A stretch of 64,000 nucleotides of DNA from JBAJNN01 sp036881905 (GCA_036881905.1 JBAJNN010000007.1:17748-81747); one strand, 5' to 3'. Positions 25,486-34,542 are shown, numbered from the stretch's first letter. The notes: generated from the letters alone by a model not told the origin. Program-made: numbers and translations.

Positions 25486-26547
25486 ATGACTGAGAACCCG
25501 CTCAACACCGAGACGATCCTGATCACCCCTGAGCTGCTCTCGTTGATCGCCGAGATCGACGAGTTCAAGGGCGCTTGGCGCGCGTTGGGCACCTTGGCGC
25601 CCGAGCGGCTTTCCGCACTGCGCCGGGTCGCCACCATCGAAAGCATCGGATCGTCGACCCGCATCGAGGGCAGCCGGCTCTCCGACCGCGACGTCGAGCG
25701 ATTGCTCGCCAATCTGGACGTCAAATCGTTCGCCACCCGCGACGAGCAGGAGGTTGCGGGCTACGCCGAGGTGATGGAACTCGTCTTCCGGTCCTGGGAA
25801 GACATCCCGATCACCGAAAACCACATCAATCAACTGCATCGCGATCTGCTCATTCACAGCGAGAAGGACGCACGGCATCGCGGCAACTACAAGACTTCGT
25901 CGAACAGCGTCGCCGCGTTCGATGAGGACGGCAAACAGCTCGGCATCGTCTTCGAGACCGCGACCCCGTTCGACACGCCCCGCCTGATGGCCGAGCTCGT
26001 CGACTGGCTTGCCTCCGAGAGGGAGCAACGACAGCTGCATCCGCTTCTCGTGATCGCGGTGTTCACCGCCGTGTTCCTCGAAATCCATCCCTTCCAGGAC
26101 GGCAACGGGCGCCTGAGCCGGATCCTGACGACGCTGCTTCTGCTGCAAGCAGGCTATGCGTATGTGCCCTACAGCTCGCTTGAAAGCGTCATCGAGCAAA
26201 GCAAGGAAGGGTATTACCTCGCCCTTCGACAAACACAGTGGACGATCCGCAGCGACACCCCCGACTGGCAGCCGTGGCTGGTCTTCTTCCTGCGCGCCAT
26301 GCAGCAGCAGATGAAGCGGTTGGCGAAGAAGATCGAACGCGAGAAGATCGTTCTTTCAAGTCTGCCGGACCTGTCGCTCCGTATTCTGGATCACGCCCGC
26401 GAGCATGGCCGGGTGAGCATGGGCGAGATCATCAAACTGACGGGCGCAAGCCGCAACACGCTGAAGCAGCAATTCCGACAACTCGTCGACAAAGGGCGCT
26501 TGGTCATGCATGGGGGTGGCCGAACAACTTGGTACACCCTGCCCTGA
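25486..26547 (+). CDS. Fic family protein (AMP-transferase type) with winged helix
   Basis: This 353-residue protein has the Fic motif HPFQDGNGRLSR near residue 200, which transfers AMP (or related groups) onto target proteins. An N-terminal inhibitory helix motif SSTRIEGS, of the (S/T)xxxE(G/N) type, lies near 62. The C-terminal 75 residues look like a winged helix (VSMGEIIKLTGASRNTLKQQ). ATG 25486 is preferred over TTG 25480. Proteins of this form are often autoregulated toxins or stand-alone regulators. It is transcribed away from the methyltransferases and has no obvious antitoxin next to it. Confidence 0.94.
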   Translation: MTENPLNTETILITPELLSLIAEIDEFKGAWRALGTLAPERLSALRRVATIESIGSSTRIEGSRLSDRDVERLLANLDVKSFATRDEQEVAGYAEVMELVFRSWEDIPITENHINQLHRDLLIHSEKDARHRGNYKTSSNSVAAFDEDGKQLGIVFETATPFDTPRLMAELVDWLASEREQRQLHPLLVIAVFTAVFLEIHPFQDGNGRLSRILTTLLLLQAGYAYVPYSSLESVIEQSKEGYYLALRQTQWTIRSDTPDWQPWLVFFLRAMQQQMKRLAKKIEREKIVLSSLPDLSLRILDHAREHGRVSMGEIIKLTGASRNTLKQQFRQLVDKGRLVMHGGGRTTWYTLP

Positions 26548-26571
26548 GGGGTCACGGCCACCGATCTTACA

Positions 26572-26593
26572 AAAGGATAGATCGTTATCCTTT
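26572..26593. terminator. Inverted repeat after Fic gene
   Basis: AAAGGATA, a 6-base spacer and TATCCTTT form a perfect 8-base inverted repeat 25 bases after the Fic stop. A second palindromic AAAGGATCCTT follows near 26613. It is AT-rich and weak for a terminator, so a regulator site is an equal possibility. The remaining spacer to 26727 holds nothing recognisable. Confidence 0.4.
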
Positions 26594-26727
26594 GCTCGCT
26601 GCGATGCCAACGAAAGGATCCTTGCGCTCGTGATCGCTCCGCGCGCGCCTCTCCCGAGGATAGCGCCGAACATAGCGATTTCCGCCGGTTTCGTCCGGGA
26701 GAAAAGTGTTTCATGTCCGATTGACGC

Positions 26728-27183
26728 TCAATACTTCCTCTCGGCGTCGGCGCGAACCCGCTCGGCATATCGGCGCACGTGGCTTCCCGTGTAAAGCCGC
26801 CGCTTGCCGTTGAGCCGCGCCGCGATGAGAGCGAGGCCCGCCACCCAGTGCCGCCATGCCGTCGAGCGGGCCATGCCGAACCGATAGCAGATCGGCTTCC
26901 ACCGGGTATTTGCAGCCCGTTCCCAGACGATCTTCGCGTCGACGGGATCGAGCCAACGCAGCCGCGTCATGGCCTCGTCCATCCGGCTGATGGCCGCCGG
27001 CGACGGCCGGGCCGGACGAAGGACCGCGTCATGCCAGCCAAACGCGTCCCAGAAATCCCGCACCACCTCGGGCCAAGTCGAGTAGTAACCCTGGACCCGC
27101 TGTTCCGGCAGGCTTCGCATCACTTGGGCGGCCTCCGCCATGCGCTCCTCGACCATGCTCGCCGTCCACCGCTCCTCAGCCAT
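26728..27183 (-). CDS. DUF6362 family phage protein
   Basis: This 151-residue protein fits the DUF6362 family: an opening AEERWTASMVEERMAEAA, the phrase RVQGYYSTWPEV, and a C-terminal helix-turn-helix-like part (RFGMARSTAWRHWVAGL). A possible role is regulation of late genes or packaging, in the way small HTH proteins act next to terminase in related prophages, but this is inferred. ATG 27183 overlaps the previous stop by eight bases. Confidence 0.82.
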   Translation of the reverse strand: MAEERWTASMVEERMAEAAQVMRSLPEQRVQGYYSTWPEVVRDFWDAFGWHDAVLRPARPSPAAISRMDEAMTRLRWLDPVDAKIVWERAANTRWKPICYRFGMARSTAWRHWVAGLALIAARLNGKRRLYTGSHVRRYAERVRADAERKY

Positions 27184-27373
27184 GGGGCGTACCTTCGGCT
27201 TCCCGCTCGCCATAGAGCTTTTCGCCGAGCTGCCGGATGAGTTCCCGCTCCGGCCAAGTCAGCCGATCGTCTTCGACCGACACGGCGAGCAAGCCCTGTT
27301 CCCGCCAGCCTTCCCGTTTCACGTCATCGACGGAACGCCGCTCGCCGCCATACCCTTTCGGATGCCATCTCAT
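27176..27373 (-). CDS. Small phage protein, 65 residues
   Basis: This short gene starts at ATG 27373 inside an ATGA overlap with the DUF6378 gene and ends in an overlap with the DUF6362 gene. The sequence (MRWHPKGYGG, then WREQGLLAVSVEDDRLTWPE) is seen in compact early operons of alphaproteobacterial prophages. No domain is recognised. Confidence 0.7.
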   Translation of the reverse strand: MRWHPKGYGGERRSVDDVKREGWREQGLLAVSVEDDRLTWPERELIRQLGEKLYGEREAEGTPHG

Positions 27374-27627
27374 CGCTGCACTTCCCTGAGACACGCGGCG
27401 TAGCCGGCAACGTCGACGATGCTGTCCAGGTGCTTCGGGTCGTGGACCAGGCGAGCCATCTTGAGATCGATCAGGCACAGCGCCACCTGGGCCGCCGTGA
27501 CCTTGGCGCCCAGCACCAGGGACCAGCGCGTGGCGACGTGATCGAACAGCGCTGAGGCGTCGCCGTATTGGCGGCGCCGGTTCTCGACCACCCCGGCGGC
27601 GTGCTTGAGCATCATTTCCGAGTTCAT
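27370..27627 (-). CDS. DUF6378 family phage protein
   Basis: This 85-residue helical protein matches DUF6378: an RRQYGDASALFDHVATRWS segment near 19-37, LCLIDLKMARL near 50-60, and the closing DSIVDVAGYAACLR. The pattern recalls MazG-like or nucleotide-pool proteins, but no catalytic set is visible. It overlaps its neighbours on both sides, by ATGA junctions. Confidence 0.85.
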   Translation of the reverse strand: MNSEMMLKHAAGVVENRRRQYGDASALFDHVATRWSLVLGAKVTAAQVALCLIDLKMARLVHDPKHLDSIVDVAGYAACLREVQR

Positions 27628-28127
27628 TGGCCTGCCTCCCTTGCCAGGTGCCGCTGGCCATAAAGCGCGATCAGCGCCGCCTCGGCACGGCCGTCGTCTT
27701 TCACCCGCGTCCACAGTCCGGCATGACCAGGCATCAACGCCGAGGCCCGCGCCCGGCTGCCGTCTTTGCCGGCGCGCACGCCGAGGCCGGAACGCCATTT
27801 GCGCGGCGCTACGCAATCGGTCGGAATGAACCCGGCGGACAGCACGCCCTCGACGATCCCTAGCGATCGGCCGAACTGGAACATGCTGGTCACGCCCTGC
27901 CCTGGCATGGCGCCGACCTGCTCGACGAAGGCATGGGCGACGGGGCCGTGGGCGTCGACGAGGCGCGCCAGTTCGTAGCGGTCGATCTCGCGCTTGGCTT
28001 TTCCGCCTCGCTTCAGCCGGTGCACCGGCATGTCGAAGATTTCCAGTGCGCCGCCGGCATCCAGGAACGCCAGCGCACCGCCCAGTCCCGGATCGACGCC
28101 GAGGATTTTGTTCTGTTCGCTGTTCAT
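27624..28127 (-). CDS. RuvC-like Holliday junction resolvase
   Basis: This 167-residue protein has the RNase H-like fold of phage RuvC-type resolvases. Acidic residues fall in the expected places: D12 in GVDPGLGGAL, E89 region in AFVEQVGAM, and a late DDGRAEAALIAL. It would cut branched DNA in replication or packaging. Complete; its stop overlaps the DUF6378 start (ATGA). Confidence 0.86.
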   Translation of the reverse strand: MNSEQNKILGVDPGLGGALAFLDAGGALEIFDMPVHRLKRGGKAKREIDRYELARLVDAHGPVAHAFVEQVGAMPGQGVTSMFQFGRSLGIVEGVLSAGFIPTDCVAPRKWRSGLGVRAGKDGSRARASALMPGHAGLWTRVKDDGRAEAALIALYGQRHLAREAGQ

Positions 28128-28160
28128 GTCGCTGGCCTCCTTCAGCCTTGGTAGTGGGGC

Positions 28161-28703
28161 TCATCCATCGCCTTGCGCCGGTTCGTTCGGATAGAGATTG
28201 ATGACCTCGGCGTCGGGGAAGACGCCCTTCGCGACCTTAAGCAGCTCCATGCCGCCGACCAGAGCCGCCACCTCGTCGGGCGTGATCCAGATGACCTTGT
28301 CGCCGTGCAGCTCCCGCACCCGGGCGATGGCGTGCTTCTGCTCGCCGATGGCGACCTTGGCTCCCGTCGTCCCGTGGAAACCGAGCAGATAGGCGTCGTC
28401 CTCGGTCCCCGCCGCCTCCATAGCCCGGGCGATCGCCGCCCAACCGCGGCACATGGCGGCGGCTTGCTCCTCGACCTCGTGGTCGCTGCCGGTGATCAGG
28501 GCCTCGTGATAGAGGCCCTGCTGTTCGTTGAAACGTCGGTGCAGGTCGGCATCGACGCGCTTGAGGGCGGCGAGCGTCCAGCGGCTCTCGAAGGCCTCGG
28601 CGACCTGGCCCATGACGCGGGGGATCAGCGGCTCGCCGACCCTGCGTGCGACCCCGCCCGGCGGCGCCGCGCTCACCACGACCCCACCACCAAAATGCGG
28701 CAC
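28161..28703 (-). CDS. Phage protein of unknown function, up to 180 residues
   Basis: This protein is mostly helical with conserved-looking phrases AVRELHGDKVIWITPDEV near the C-terminus. The longest frame starts with GTG 28703, inside the first iteron; the start could be further in, for example at MGQVAEAFES (28613). It sits between the iteron region and the resolvase gene, in the replication and recombination segment. No family is recognised. Confidence 0.65.
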   Translation of the reverse strand: MPHFGGGVVVSAAPPGGVARRVGEPLIPRVMGQVAEAFESRWTLAALKRVDADLHRRFNEQQGLYHEALITGSDHEVEEQAAAMCRGWAAIARAMEAAGTEDDAYLLGFHGTTGAKVAIGEQKHAIARVRELHGDKVIWITPDEVAALVGGMELLKVAKGVFPDAEVINLYPNEPAQGDG

Positions 28704-28948
28704 TTCTCTCTCGCGCGTATTTCCTTCCCCTTACTTTTCATCTTTCGCCTCCTTTTTTGATGTCCTGGACTAACTGGAAAAGAAGTGCCGCAACCTGCCG
28801 CTGCGCCTCCAAACTCCTTGGTTTCCCTGGGTTTGAGCGTGCGGCACTTTCTGCGGCACTTTGAAAATTTGCGGCACTTCGATGTGCCGCACGGAAATCG
28901 CGACGTGCCGCAATGTGCAGCGGGTTTGCGGCAGGTCTTGCGGCACTT
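28696..28948. repeat. Iteron-like cluster of TGCGGCACTT repeats
   Basis: Nine copies of TGCGGCA, most extended to TGCGGCACTT, lie in both orientations: 28696 (+), 28783 (-), 28840 (+), 28852 (+), 28870 (+), 28884 (-), 28904 (-), 28927 (+) and 28939 (+). Six of them are packed in 28840-28948. The cluster follows the primase-helicase gene. That is a typical place for a phage replication origin with iterons. The repeats also fall within a possible small gene (28738-28980), where they encode repeated Ser-Ala-Ala. Both readings are kept open. Confidence 0.78.
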
Positions 28949-28980
28949 TGGAGGCCGATTTCGGTCGTAAACGGGTCCAT
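28738..28980 (-). CDS. Possible 80-residue repeat-rich protein overlapping the iterons
   Basis: An ATG at 28980 overlaps the stop of the primase frame (TGATG) and opens an 80-codon frame ending at 28738, followed by the next leftward gene. The middle is made of S-A-A and A-A-R/A-A-H units produced by the iterons. The end (LEAQRQVAALLFQLVQDIKK) looks like an ordinary amphipathic helix. It may be a genuine small protein or just an open frame through repeats. No family is recognised. Confidence 0.45.
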   Translation of the reverse strand: MDPFTTEIGLQSAARPAANPLHIAARRDFRAAHRSAANFQSAAESAARSNPGKPRSLEAQRQVAALLFQLVQDIKKGGER

Positions 28981-31537
28981 CAGAACCTCGGCTCCTTGCC
29001 TTGACGCCGGCCTGCCGTGGGGTCCTGAAAGGACTTGTTGATAAAGTTGTCGACCTCGCCGGAACCGGCCTGCTTGCCGTAGTTGTTGTCGGCGTAGTCG
29101 TGGATGTGGCCGATGCCTTCGTCGGTCAGCTTCAGCCCGGTGACGTAACGGCGATTGCCGATCTTGTGATCGCCGGTTCCCGGCATGGCGCGGCGGATGG
29201 CCGGAAACACGGTGCGCCCACCGAACGGCTTGGCGTCCTGCCCAAACTCCGAGATCATCCAACCATTGAGCGAGGCCAGCAGGTCGCGGCGATCGACCAT
29301 CATGCCGTCCGACGGTGTAACCGCCGTGGCCAGCCAGGCGCCGATGGGGTTGTTGTCGTGCTCGAACATGCCGATGGCATCGCGCATGACCTTCGGCGGA
29401 TCGAAATACCGCCGCTCGGCTAGCCGGGCGAACCCTTCCAGCGCCCAGTTGAGGACACCGCCCAGTTCGGCCTCGATCACCCGCTCGGAGATCGATTTCT
29501 CCTCGGCCGACGTCTCGTCGTGCTCGACGGTCATGGGCAGCACGATGGAGCGGTTGTAGACCGCGTGGGACTGGTCCTTGACCCGGGGCAGATGGTTGGC
29601 GGTGAGGCAGACCGCGATATCGAGGCTGCCCTCCCAGTTGTCCTTGTTCTTGCGCGGAATGCTGACGGGCTCGCCGGTGACGATGACCTTGTAGCGCTCG
29701 GCGTCGAGGAACTCGCCGCTGGAGACCGCGTCGTCGGCGATCCAGGCCGAAGCCCGGATCAGCGGCTGCATCCCGAAATGCTCCTCCAGATCCCGGGCCC
29801 GCATGCCGGTGGCGCGCCCGCCGATCAGGGCGCGCAGCACCTGCGCCAGCTGGGTCTTGCCGGTCCGCGACGGGCCATAGACGATCAACCCCTTGGTCAT
29901 CTCGCGGTTCTTGCCGCGCACCAGGGCGGAGCCGAACCACTCGGCGAGGGTGCCGGTAACGGCCCGGCGTTCGTCCTCCTCGATGTTGCCGAAGGCGGTT
30001 TCCAGAAAGGCGATCCAGATCGGGCAGGTCGCCGCCGCATCGATGTCCGCCTCGACCCGACAGGTGGCGTAATCCGTCTCCGCGTGGCCCCGGATCTGCC
30101 GGGTCCTGGGATCGATGACGCCGTTGCGGCAGACGATGATGCCGGCGGCGTCCCACTCGATCCCCTCGCGCAGCAGGCCCGGGTGCTCCATGACGTAACG
30201 CCAGGCGGCGTTGAGCAGGTTCTGGGAGGTCTTCTGACCCATGGCGCGGACCACGCCCTGGATGGTGACCCGCATGATGTGATCGAGCTCGTCGTCGAAC
30301 GGCCGCCAGAAGCCATCGGCGTAGGTCCAGGCCTGCCCCTGGGTCAGCATCAGTTGGCCACGATGATCGACCCAATGGGCGATGGCGGCTTCGCCGACCT
30401 GGGCAATCAGATGTTCTTTTGCAGCCTTGGCTTTCTTGGCGGTCTCGGGTTTGGCGGCGCCGTCGCCGGCGGCAGCTTTCCCGGCGGCGCGTTTCTCGCG
30501 GGCCTTGGCCAAGCTGACGACGCGCTCCTGAGCCTTGTCCCCGAATTTCTCCCGCGCCGAGGCGATCATCCGGCGGATGGCGCCCTCTTCGCGCTTCCAG
30601 TTCCAGGTTGCGCCATGGCGCCCGGCGGCGGCACGGGTGGCGTCCAGCAACAAAGCCACGATCTCGTCCTCGTCGACGTCCTGGGAGGCGAGCGAAGCGG
30701 AAACGCGCAGCTGCGTCTGGTGAATGCTGGTCTCGCCGTCGCCCAGGTAGGTCATGCTCGACGTCGATCGGCAGCTTGAAACCCAGGCGTTTGGCGGCGG
30801 CAAGGTAGGGATTGTCGTCTTGACTCGCCGGCTTGCCCTCGCCCGTTGATGGGCGCTCGACGACGGGCCGTTGCCAATCGAGCCATTCGACCAGGTCATC
30901 GAACTCATGGTGCGCCCAGGTCGCCTCGAGGACGCGGGTTTTAGTGGGAGCACCGTCGTTGGCCGCCACGGACGTCGGGCTTGGTGTTCAGGGTGCCGGG
31001 CAGGCGCATCACCCGGGCCAGGTCGCAGACATTGAGATCGCCGGCGCAGATCCCGGCCAGCTGTTTCAAGGCGCTGGTGATCGCCTCCTCGGTGGTTTCG
31101 GCATCCGGCACGTCGGCGCTGACGTCGATGGCTTCATTGAGGAGCCAATAAGCATGCAGACCGCCGCCGCTATCGACGATCACCGACGGCGGAAACGGCA
31201 GCGGGCGGAGTTCTGAGACGACCGTGTCCTTGTCCAGGCCCATCTTGCCGGTGTCGATGTCGCCCCAGAGCGCCGGGCATTCCACGAGATCGACCCGCCG
31301 CCCGGTGTGCGAGCCGGTGATACGGGTGCAGACGCCGAAGAACATGCCGCGCCCGTCGCCGTCCCACCTGGCGCAGTGCGCCGTGATCATCTCCATATCG
31401 CGGGTGAACAGGGGCCGCGCCGGACCGTCGCCGCTGCGGTTGGTGAACGAGCGTAGCTCGACGGCGTGCTCGGTGGTCGCGCCGAAGAATTCGGCGAGAA
31501 AATCAGCGGACTCCTGATACGATCGTTCACGCATCAT
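28980..31537 (-). pseudogene. Phage primase-helicase (SF3/D5-like), two frameshifts
   Basis: One protein of about 851 residues is spread over three frames. The first part (31537 to about 30960) is a RepB/AEP-like primase (LWGDIDTGKMG, DSGGGLHAYW, MRLPGTLNTKPDV). It breaks in the GTGGCGG stretch near 30962 and continues as ANDGAPTKTRVLEATW. The second break is near 30758, between LPIDVE and MTYLGDGE. The third part carries the SF3 helicase with Walker A (GPSRTGKTQLA) and WIADDA. The length is two bases over a multiple of three, as two single-base insertions predict. As it stands no full-length primase-helicase can be made. Assembly error is possible at the G-run. Confidence 0.9.
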
Positions 31538-31576
31538 GATGTTCTGGCTGGCCTGCTATTGCGGGTTGGTGTGGAG

Positions 31577-31608
31577 TTGGACGGAGGCGTTGCAACGCCT
31601 CCGCCCAA
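31577..31608. repeat. 32-base palindrome upstream of primase gene
   Basis: Arms of 16 bases with no loop are centred on 31592/31593, with the core GGAGGCGTTGCAACGCCTCC perfect and one mismatch further out before TTGG/CCAA. It lies between the 31635 gene and the primase start. It could be a cruciform, a protein site or an mRNA hairpin. There is no T-run. Confidence 0.65.
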
Positions 31609-31634
31609 CGTGTCGGGTCCGGAACCCCGAGGGT

Positions 31635-32360
31635 CTAGAACCTGGTACGACGGCCGGCGCCGGGACGGTTCGCGCTGTCGGCGGCGCCGGTCGTTCCTTC
31701 GGGTTCGGAAGGCGGCTCTTCCCCGGTCTGGTCACCGGCCTCGCCACTCAGCAGGTCCACCTCGTCCACCCAGTCGACCAGTTCAAAGACCGGTACGTCG
31801 ACGCGGCCATAGGCCTTGTTGGGGTGGGCGTAATCGGAAGCCTGGAGCTCGACCACGGGCAGCTTGCCGGGCTTCTGCCGGTAGACGGTGCCGTAGGTCT
31901 TGGCGAAGGCGCCGATGGCCCCGATGCCGCCGCGCGTGCTGGTGGCGAACAGAAACTCATCGCCGGTTTCCGGCCCCTTCAGCGGCAGGTGGTTGGTGAA
32001 CTGCCAGGGGTCCTTGGGATCGCCGCGGTCATCGGTCTCCCACTGCGACCGGTCATCGTCGCCGAGTTCGCTCCGCCGCGGCGGCGTCACGCCGTCGGCG
32101 ATCAGCACCATGACCTCGTCGGTGGGGCGGCCGTCCCACCACCGGACCCAGCCGACCTTGGCTCCCGCCATGTTGGCGATCAGCCGGGCGCCGACCGGGA
32201 TCTCGATGTCGTCCTGGCTGTAGAAGTAGCGGCCCTTGCGGAACTTGATGATATTGCGGGCGCCGCCGGTGGCTTGTTCGCCGTAGGCGGCATAGGGGTT
32301 GTAGTCGTCCGGGTTGGCGACGGCGCCGCCGCTGGTCTGGGTCGTGGGTACGTTTGACAT
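31635..32360 (-). CDS. Phage DNA-metabolism protein of unknown function, 241 residues
   Basis: This protein has a soluble beta-rich core (IPVGARLIANMAGAKVGWVRWW near 55-76, quoted in part as GAKVGWVRWWDG) and an acidic, disordered C-terminal tail (GEEPPSEPEGTTG). Conserved acidic tails are seen on single-strand DNA-binding partners, and it lies next to the Cas4/RecB-like nuclease, a frequent pairing in phage recombination modules. The role is inferred; no family is recognised with certainty. Confidence 0.72.
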   Translation of the reverse strand: MSNVPTTQTSGGAVANPDDYNPYAAYGEQATGGARNIIKFRKGRYFYSQDDIEIPVGARLIANMAGAKVGWVRWWDGRPTDEVMVLIADGVTPPRRSELGDDDRSQWETDDRGDPKDPWQFTNHLPLKGPETGDEFLFATSTRGGIGAIGAFAKTYGTVYRQKPGKLPVVELQASDYAHPNKAYGRVDVPVFELVDWVDEVDLLSGEAGDQTGEEPPSEPEGTTGAADSANRPGAGRRTRF

Positions 32361-32388
32361 TTTTGGGTTTCCTTATGTCAGGTTGCGG

Positions 32389-33435
32389 TTATTTGACCTT
32401 GATGGTCAGACGTTCGCCGGGATCTCCCGGCGTCTCGAACGGCGAGAGATCGATGCCGGCCGCCAGGGCGGCCTTCCTGTTCAGGGACAGGCGTCCCTTG
32501 ACCGGGAAGTAGGTGACCGACCAGTTGTCGCCTTCGACCTTGCGGGTACGGTGTTCCCGCAAGAACTCCTTGATCCGTTCCTGGGCCTCGGCATGGCGCC
32601 GGGCCGTGGCGTCCTTTTGGGCCCGCGCCGCCTGTTCCTCGTCGACCATGTCCTTGAGGGCGGCGAGCGCATTGCCGCCGAGCGGCTCCCTGTCTTCGGG
32701 GATGGCGCCGACGGTGTCGCCGGCGCAGCGGCTCCGGTGCGGGCAGTACCGGCACTCTCCGCCGCCGGCGAGTTTTCCTTCGGGCGGCAAGTCCAGGGAT
32801 GCGGCCGCCGTCATGACCCGGGTGGCGCGGGTCTTGGCCGCCGCATAGATTTCCGCATCGAACGGGATCGCGAACTCGGTGACGTCGTCGAGGAAGGATG
32901 CGTCGGTGTAGGAGATCAGCGCGAAGTTCGGCCTGTACGCGGTGCAATGCCGGATCAGGTCCATCTGGCAGTGGACCTGGAATGCGTGCTCGGCCTTGGC
33001 GTCCTTGAGGCTGACCCGGGGATCGATGCTCTTGCACTCGACCACCAGGCTGTCGCCGTCGATGTCGTCGACGCCATGGTGGGACAGCGCGTCCGGAGAG
33101 ACGCCGACCAGCAGGCCGTCGCTGGTGGCCGAGAGATAGCCGTCGACCAGGGTTTTCTGGTCCGCGCCCGCGAACAGGAGTGCGACGCCGTCGGGCAGCT
33201 GGGCGCGGATGCCCGGCTCCCAGTGATGATTCTCGATGAAATCGCCGCGCAGTTTGGCGCCGTAGCGGTCGACATAATCGGGGTCGGGCGCGATGCCGTT
33301 CTTGGTGAACCAGGTCTTGCGCAGGCACTGGCCGACCTCGCTGGCGCCGACGGTCAGATCGCGGTCGTGCTCCCAGGTCTTGCCGTTGGCGGCCACGTGG
33401 GCGTCGAGCAAGGATTTGATGGAAATCGCGGGCAT
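32389..33435 (-). CDS. PD-(D/E)XK nuclease, Cas4/RecB-like with Fe-S cysteines
   Basis: This 348-residue protein has the RecB-family nuclease pattern: GASEVGQCLRKTW near 29-41, a Trp-Glu-Pro-Gly segment, then the catalytic DGDSLVVECKSID near 124-136, then a late cysteine set ECRYCPHRSRC that with the first Cys would bind a 4Fe-4S cluster. This is the architecture of Cas4- and AddB-like exonucleases used by phages for recombination. ATG 33435 overlaps the stop of the upstream gene (TGATG); the longer frame upstream is a shadow. Confidence 0.9.
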   Translation of the reverse strand: MPAISIKSLLDAHVAANGKTWEHDRDLTVGASEVGQCLRKTWFTKNGIAPDPDYVDRYGAKLRGDFIENHHWEPGIRAQLPDGVALLFAGADQKTLVDGYLSATSDGLLVGVSPDALSHHGVDDIDGDSLVVECKSIDPRVSLKDAKAEHAFQVHCQMDLIRHCTAYRPNFALISYTDASFLDDVTEFAIPFDAEIYAAAKTRATRVMTAAASLDLPPEGKLAGGGECRYCPHRSRCAGDTVGAIPEDREPLGGNALAALKDMVDEEQAARAQKDATARRHAEAQERIKEFLREHRTRKVEGDNWSVTYFPVKGRLSLNRKAALAAGIDLSPFETPGDPGERLTIKVK

Positions 33436-33887
33436 CAGGTCACCTGCAGCAAGCGTTTGATGATGAAGAAGGCGCTCATCCGCTCGCCGGGCAGCGGATC
33501 GTCCAGTTCGACGAGCCCAGCGTCGCGGCGGATGCGCCCGATGCGGTTGTCGATCAGACGAAGCGCCAAGCGACGGAAGTCTTCGTCCGCCTCCAGAAGC
33601 CAGTCCTGGCCCTCGATGCGGGCGATCATGACGTCGGCGTCGTCGATGGTGAGCCGATCGAACTCGGCGAGGAGAGAGGCCAGGCGCTTGCCCTGAGGGG
33701 AAGCCAGCGCCTCGGCAGTCCTCCGCGCTTCCTCGCGCCGGTAGTGGGCGGCGAGCCGGCCCCATTCCTCGAGGCGCTTGTCCTTGGCCGATTTGGTGTA
33801 GCGGCCTGCCGGTTGCTTCCGCCTGGCCTTGACCGGGCGCGGCGTATAGGTGTCGGCGAAGGCCTCGAACGGGTTTAGGGCAACCAT
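33435..33887 (-). CDS. Phage protein of unknown function, 150 residues
   Basis: This protein is basic at its N-terminus (RPVKARRKQPAGRYTKSAKD) and then strongly helical. It lies between the nuclease and the 104-residue gene, with both junctions overlapping or coupled, so it belongs to the early operon. No domain is recognised. Confidence 0.72.
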   Translation of the reverse strand: MVALNPFEAFADTYTPRPVKARRKQPAGRYTKSAKDKRLEEWGRLAAHYRREEARRTAEALASPQGKRLASLLAEFDRLTIDDADVMIARIEGQDWLLEADEDFRRLALRLIDNRIGRIRRDAGLVELDDPLPGERMSAFFIIKRLLQVT

Positions 33888-34201
33888 CAGCCGGCACCCC
33901 CCATCACCACCAAGTAGGCGGTGACGTCCTTGCCACGGCGCTCCTGGACAAGGTGCAAGCGCCCTTCGAGGGCGAGGTCCATGGCCCGGTCGACGATCCG
34001 GCCCAGCTCCCGGCGCATGGTGTCGGGAAGCGAGCTCCCTGCCTCACGGTCGGCGCCGAGGTGACCCCGGTGGTATTCGAGACGATCCCCGGGCTCCGCG
34101 TGTTCGATCCACTTGAGGAAGTCGCCTTCCCGGATCGTCAGGGAGCGGAGCGGCGGCACAGCCGACACGGTGGAGATCTCGGCAGTCATCGCGGCCATCA
34201 C
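33887..34201 (-). CDS. Phage protein of unknown function, 104 residues
   Basis: This small soluble protein (LTIREGDFLKWIEHAEPGDR near 21-40) starts at ATG 34201 or 34198/34189 and ends in an overlap with the next gene. The phrase WIEHAEPGDRLEYHRG and the closing YLVVMG are typical of small early prophage proteins. No function is assigned. Confidence 0.72.
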   Translation of the reverse strand: MMAAMTAEISTVSAVPPLRSLTIREGDFLKWIEHAEPGDRLEYHRGHLGADREAGSSLPDTMRRELGRIVDRAMDLALEGRLHLVQERRGKDVTAYLVVMGGAG

Positions 34202-34401
34202 CGGGACCCGGCTGCTGCCGAGGTGCTGGCGCGGAGGTTCTCGGCCTCGTAGGCCTCGACGTCTTCGAGGCGATAAACGACCCGACCGCCGATCTTCAGG
34301 TAGGCGGGGCCCTCGCCCAGCCAGCGCCAGCGCTCAAGCGTGCGCTCGCTGATATTCCAGCGGTCGGCCAGTTCGACCTGATTCAAATGTTTTATCACCA
34401 T
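34198..34401 (-). CDS. AlpA/excisionase-like helix-turn-helix protein
   Basis: This 67-residue protein is a MerR-like/AlpA winged helix: LNQVELADRWNISERTLERW, then GGRVVYRLEDVEAYE. Such proteins act as excisionases or activators of integrase genes and often begin the early operon of prophages. It is the first gene of the leftward early operon and overlaps the following gene (ATGG/TGA). No integrase gene is visible in the window. Confidence 0.85.
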   Translation of the reverse strand: MVIKHLNQVELADRWNISERTLERWRWLGEGPAYLKIGGRVVYRLEDVEAYEAENLRASTSAAAGSR

Positions 34402-34542
34402 GCCTCGTTGCTCCAGGCGCTATTGAAAGCCTGGACAAAGCATGGCGGGGTTCACCGGGCCTGTCGTCGGGACCGGCGGAGGATGGAAAGGGGGTGATCG
34501 GGGGGAGAGCGGCGGATGAGTGGCGGATGGTTTTTCGAAGAA

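Noticed and set aside
28738..30969. 743-codon minus-strand frame across primase and iterons
   Set aside because: Only its first 65 residues or so (up to LPIDVE) and possibly its last 80 codons are biologically sensible; the middle is a shadow frame of the helicase.
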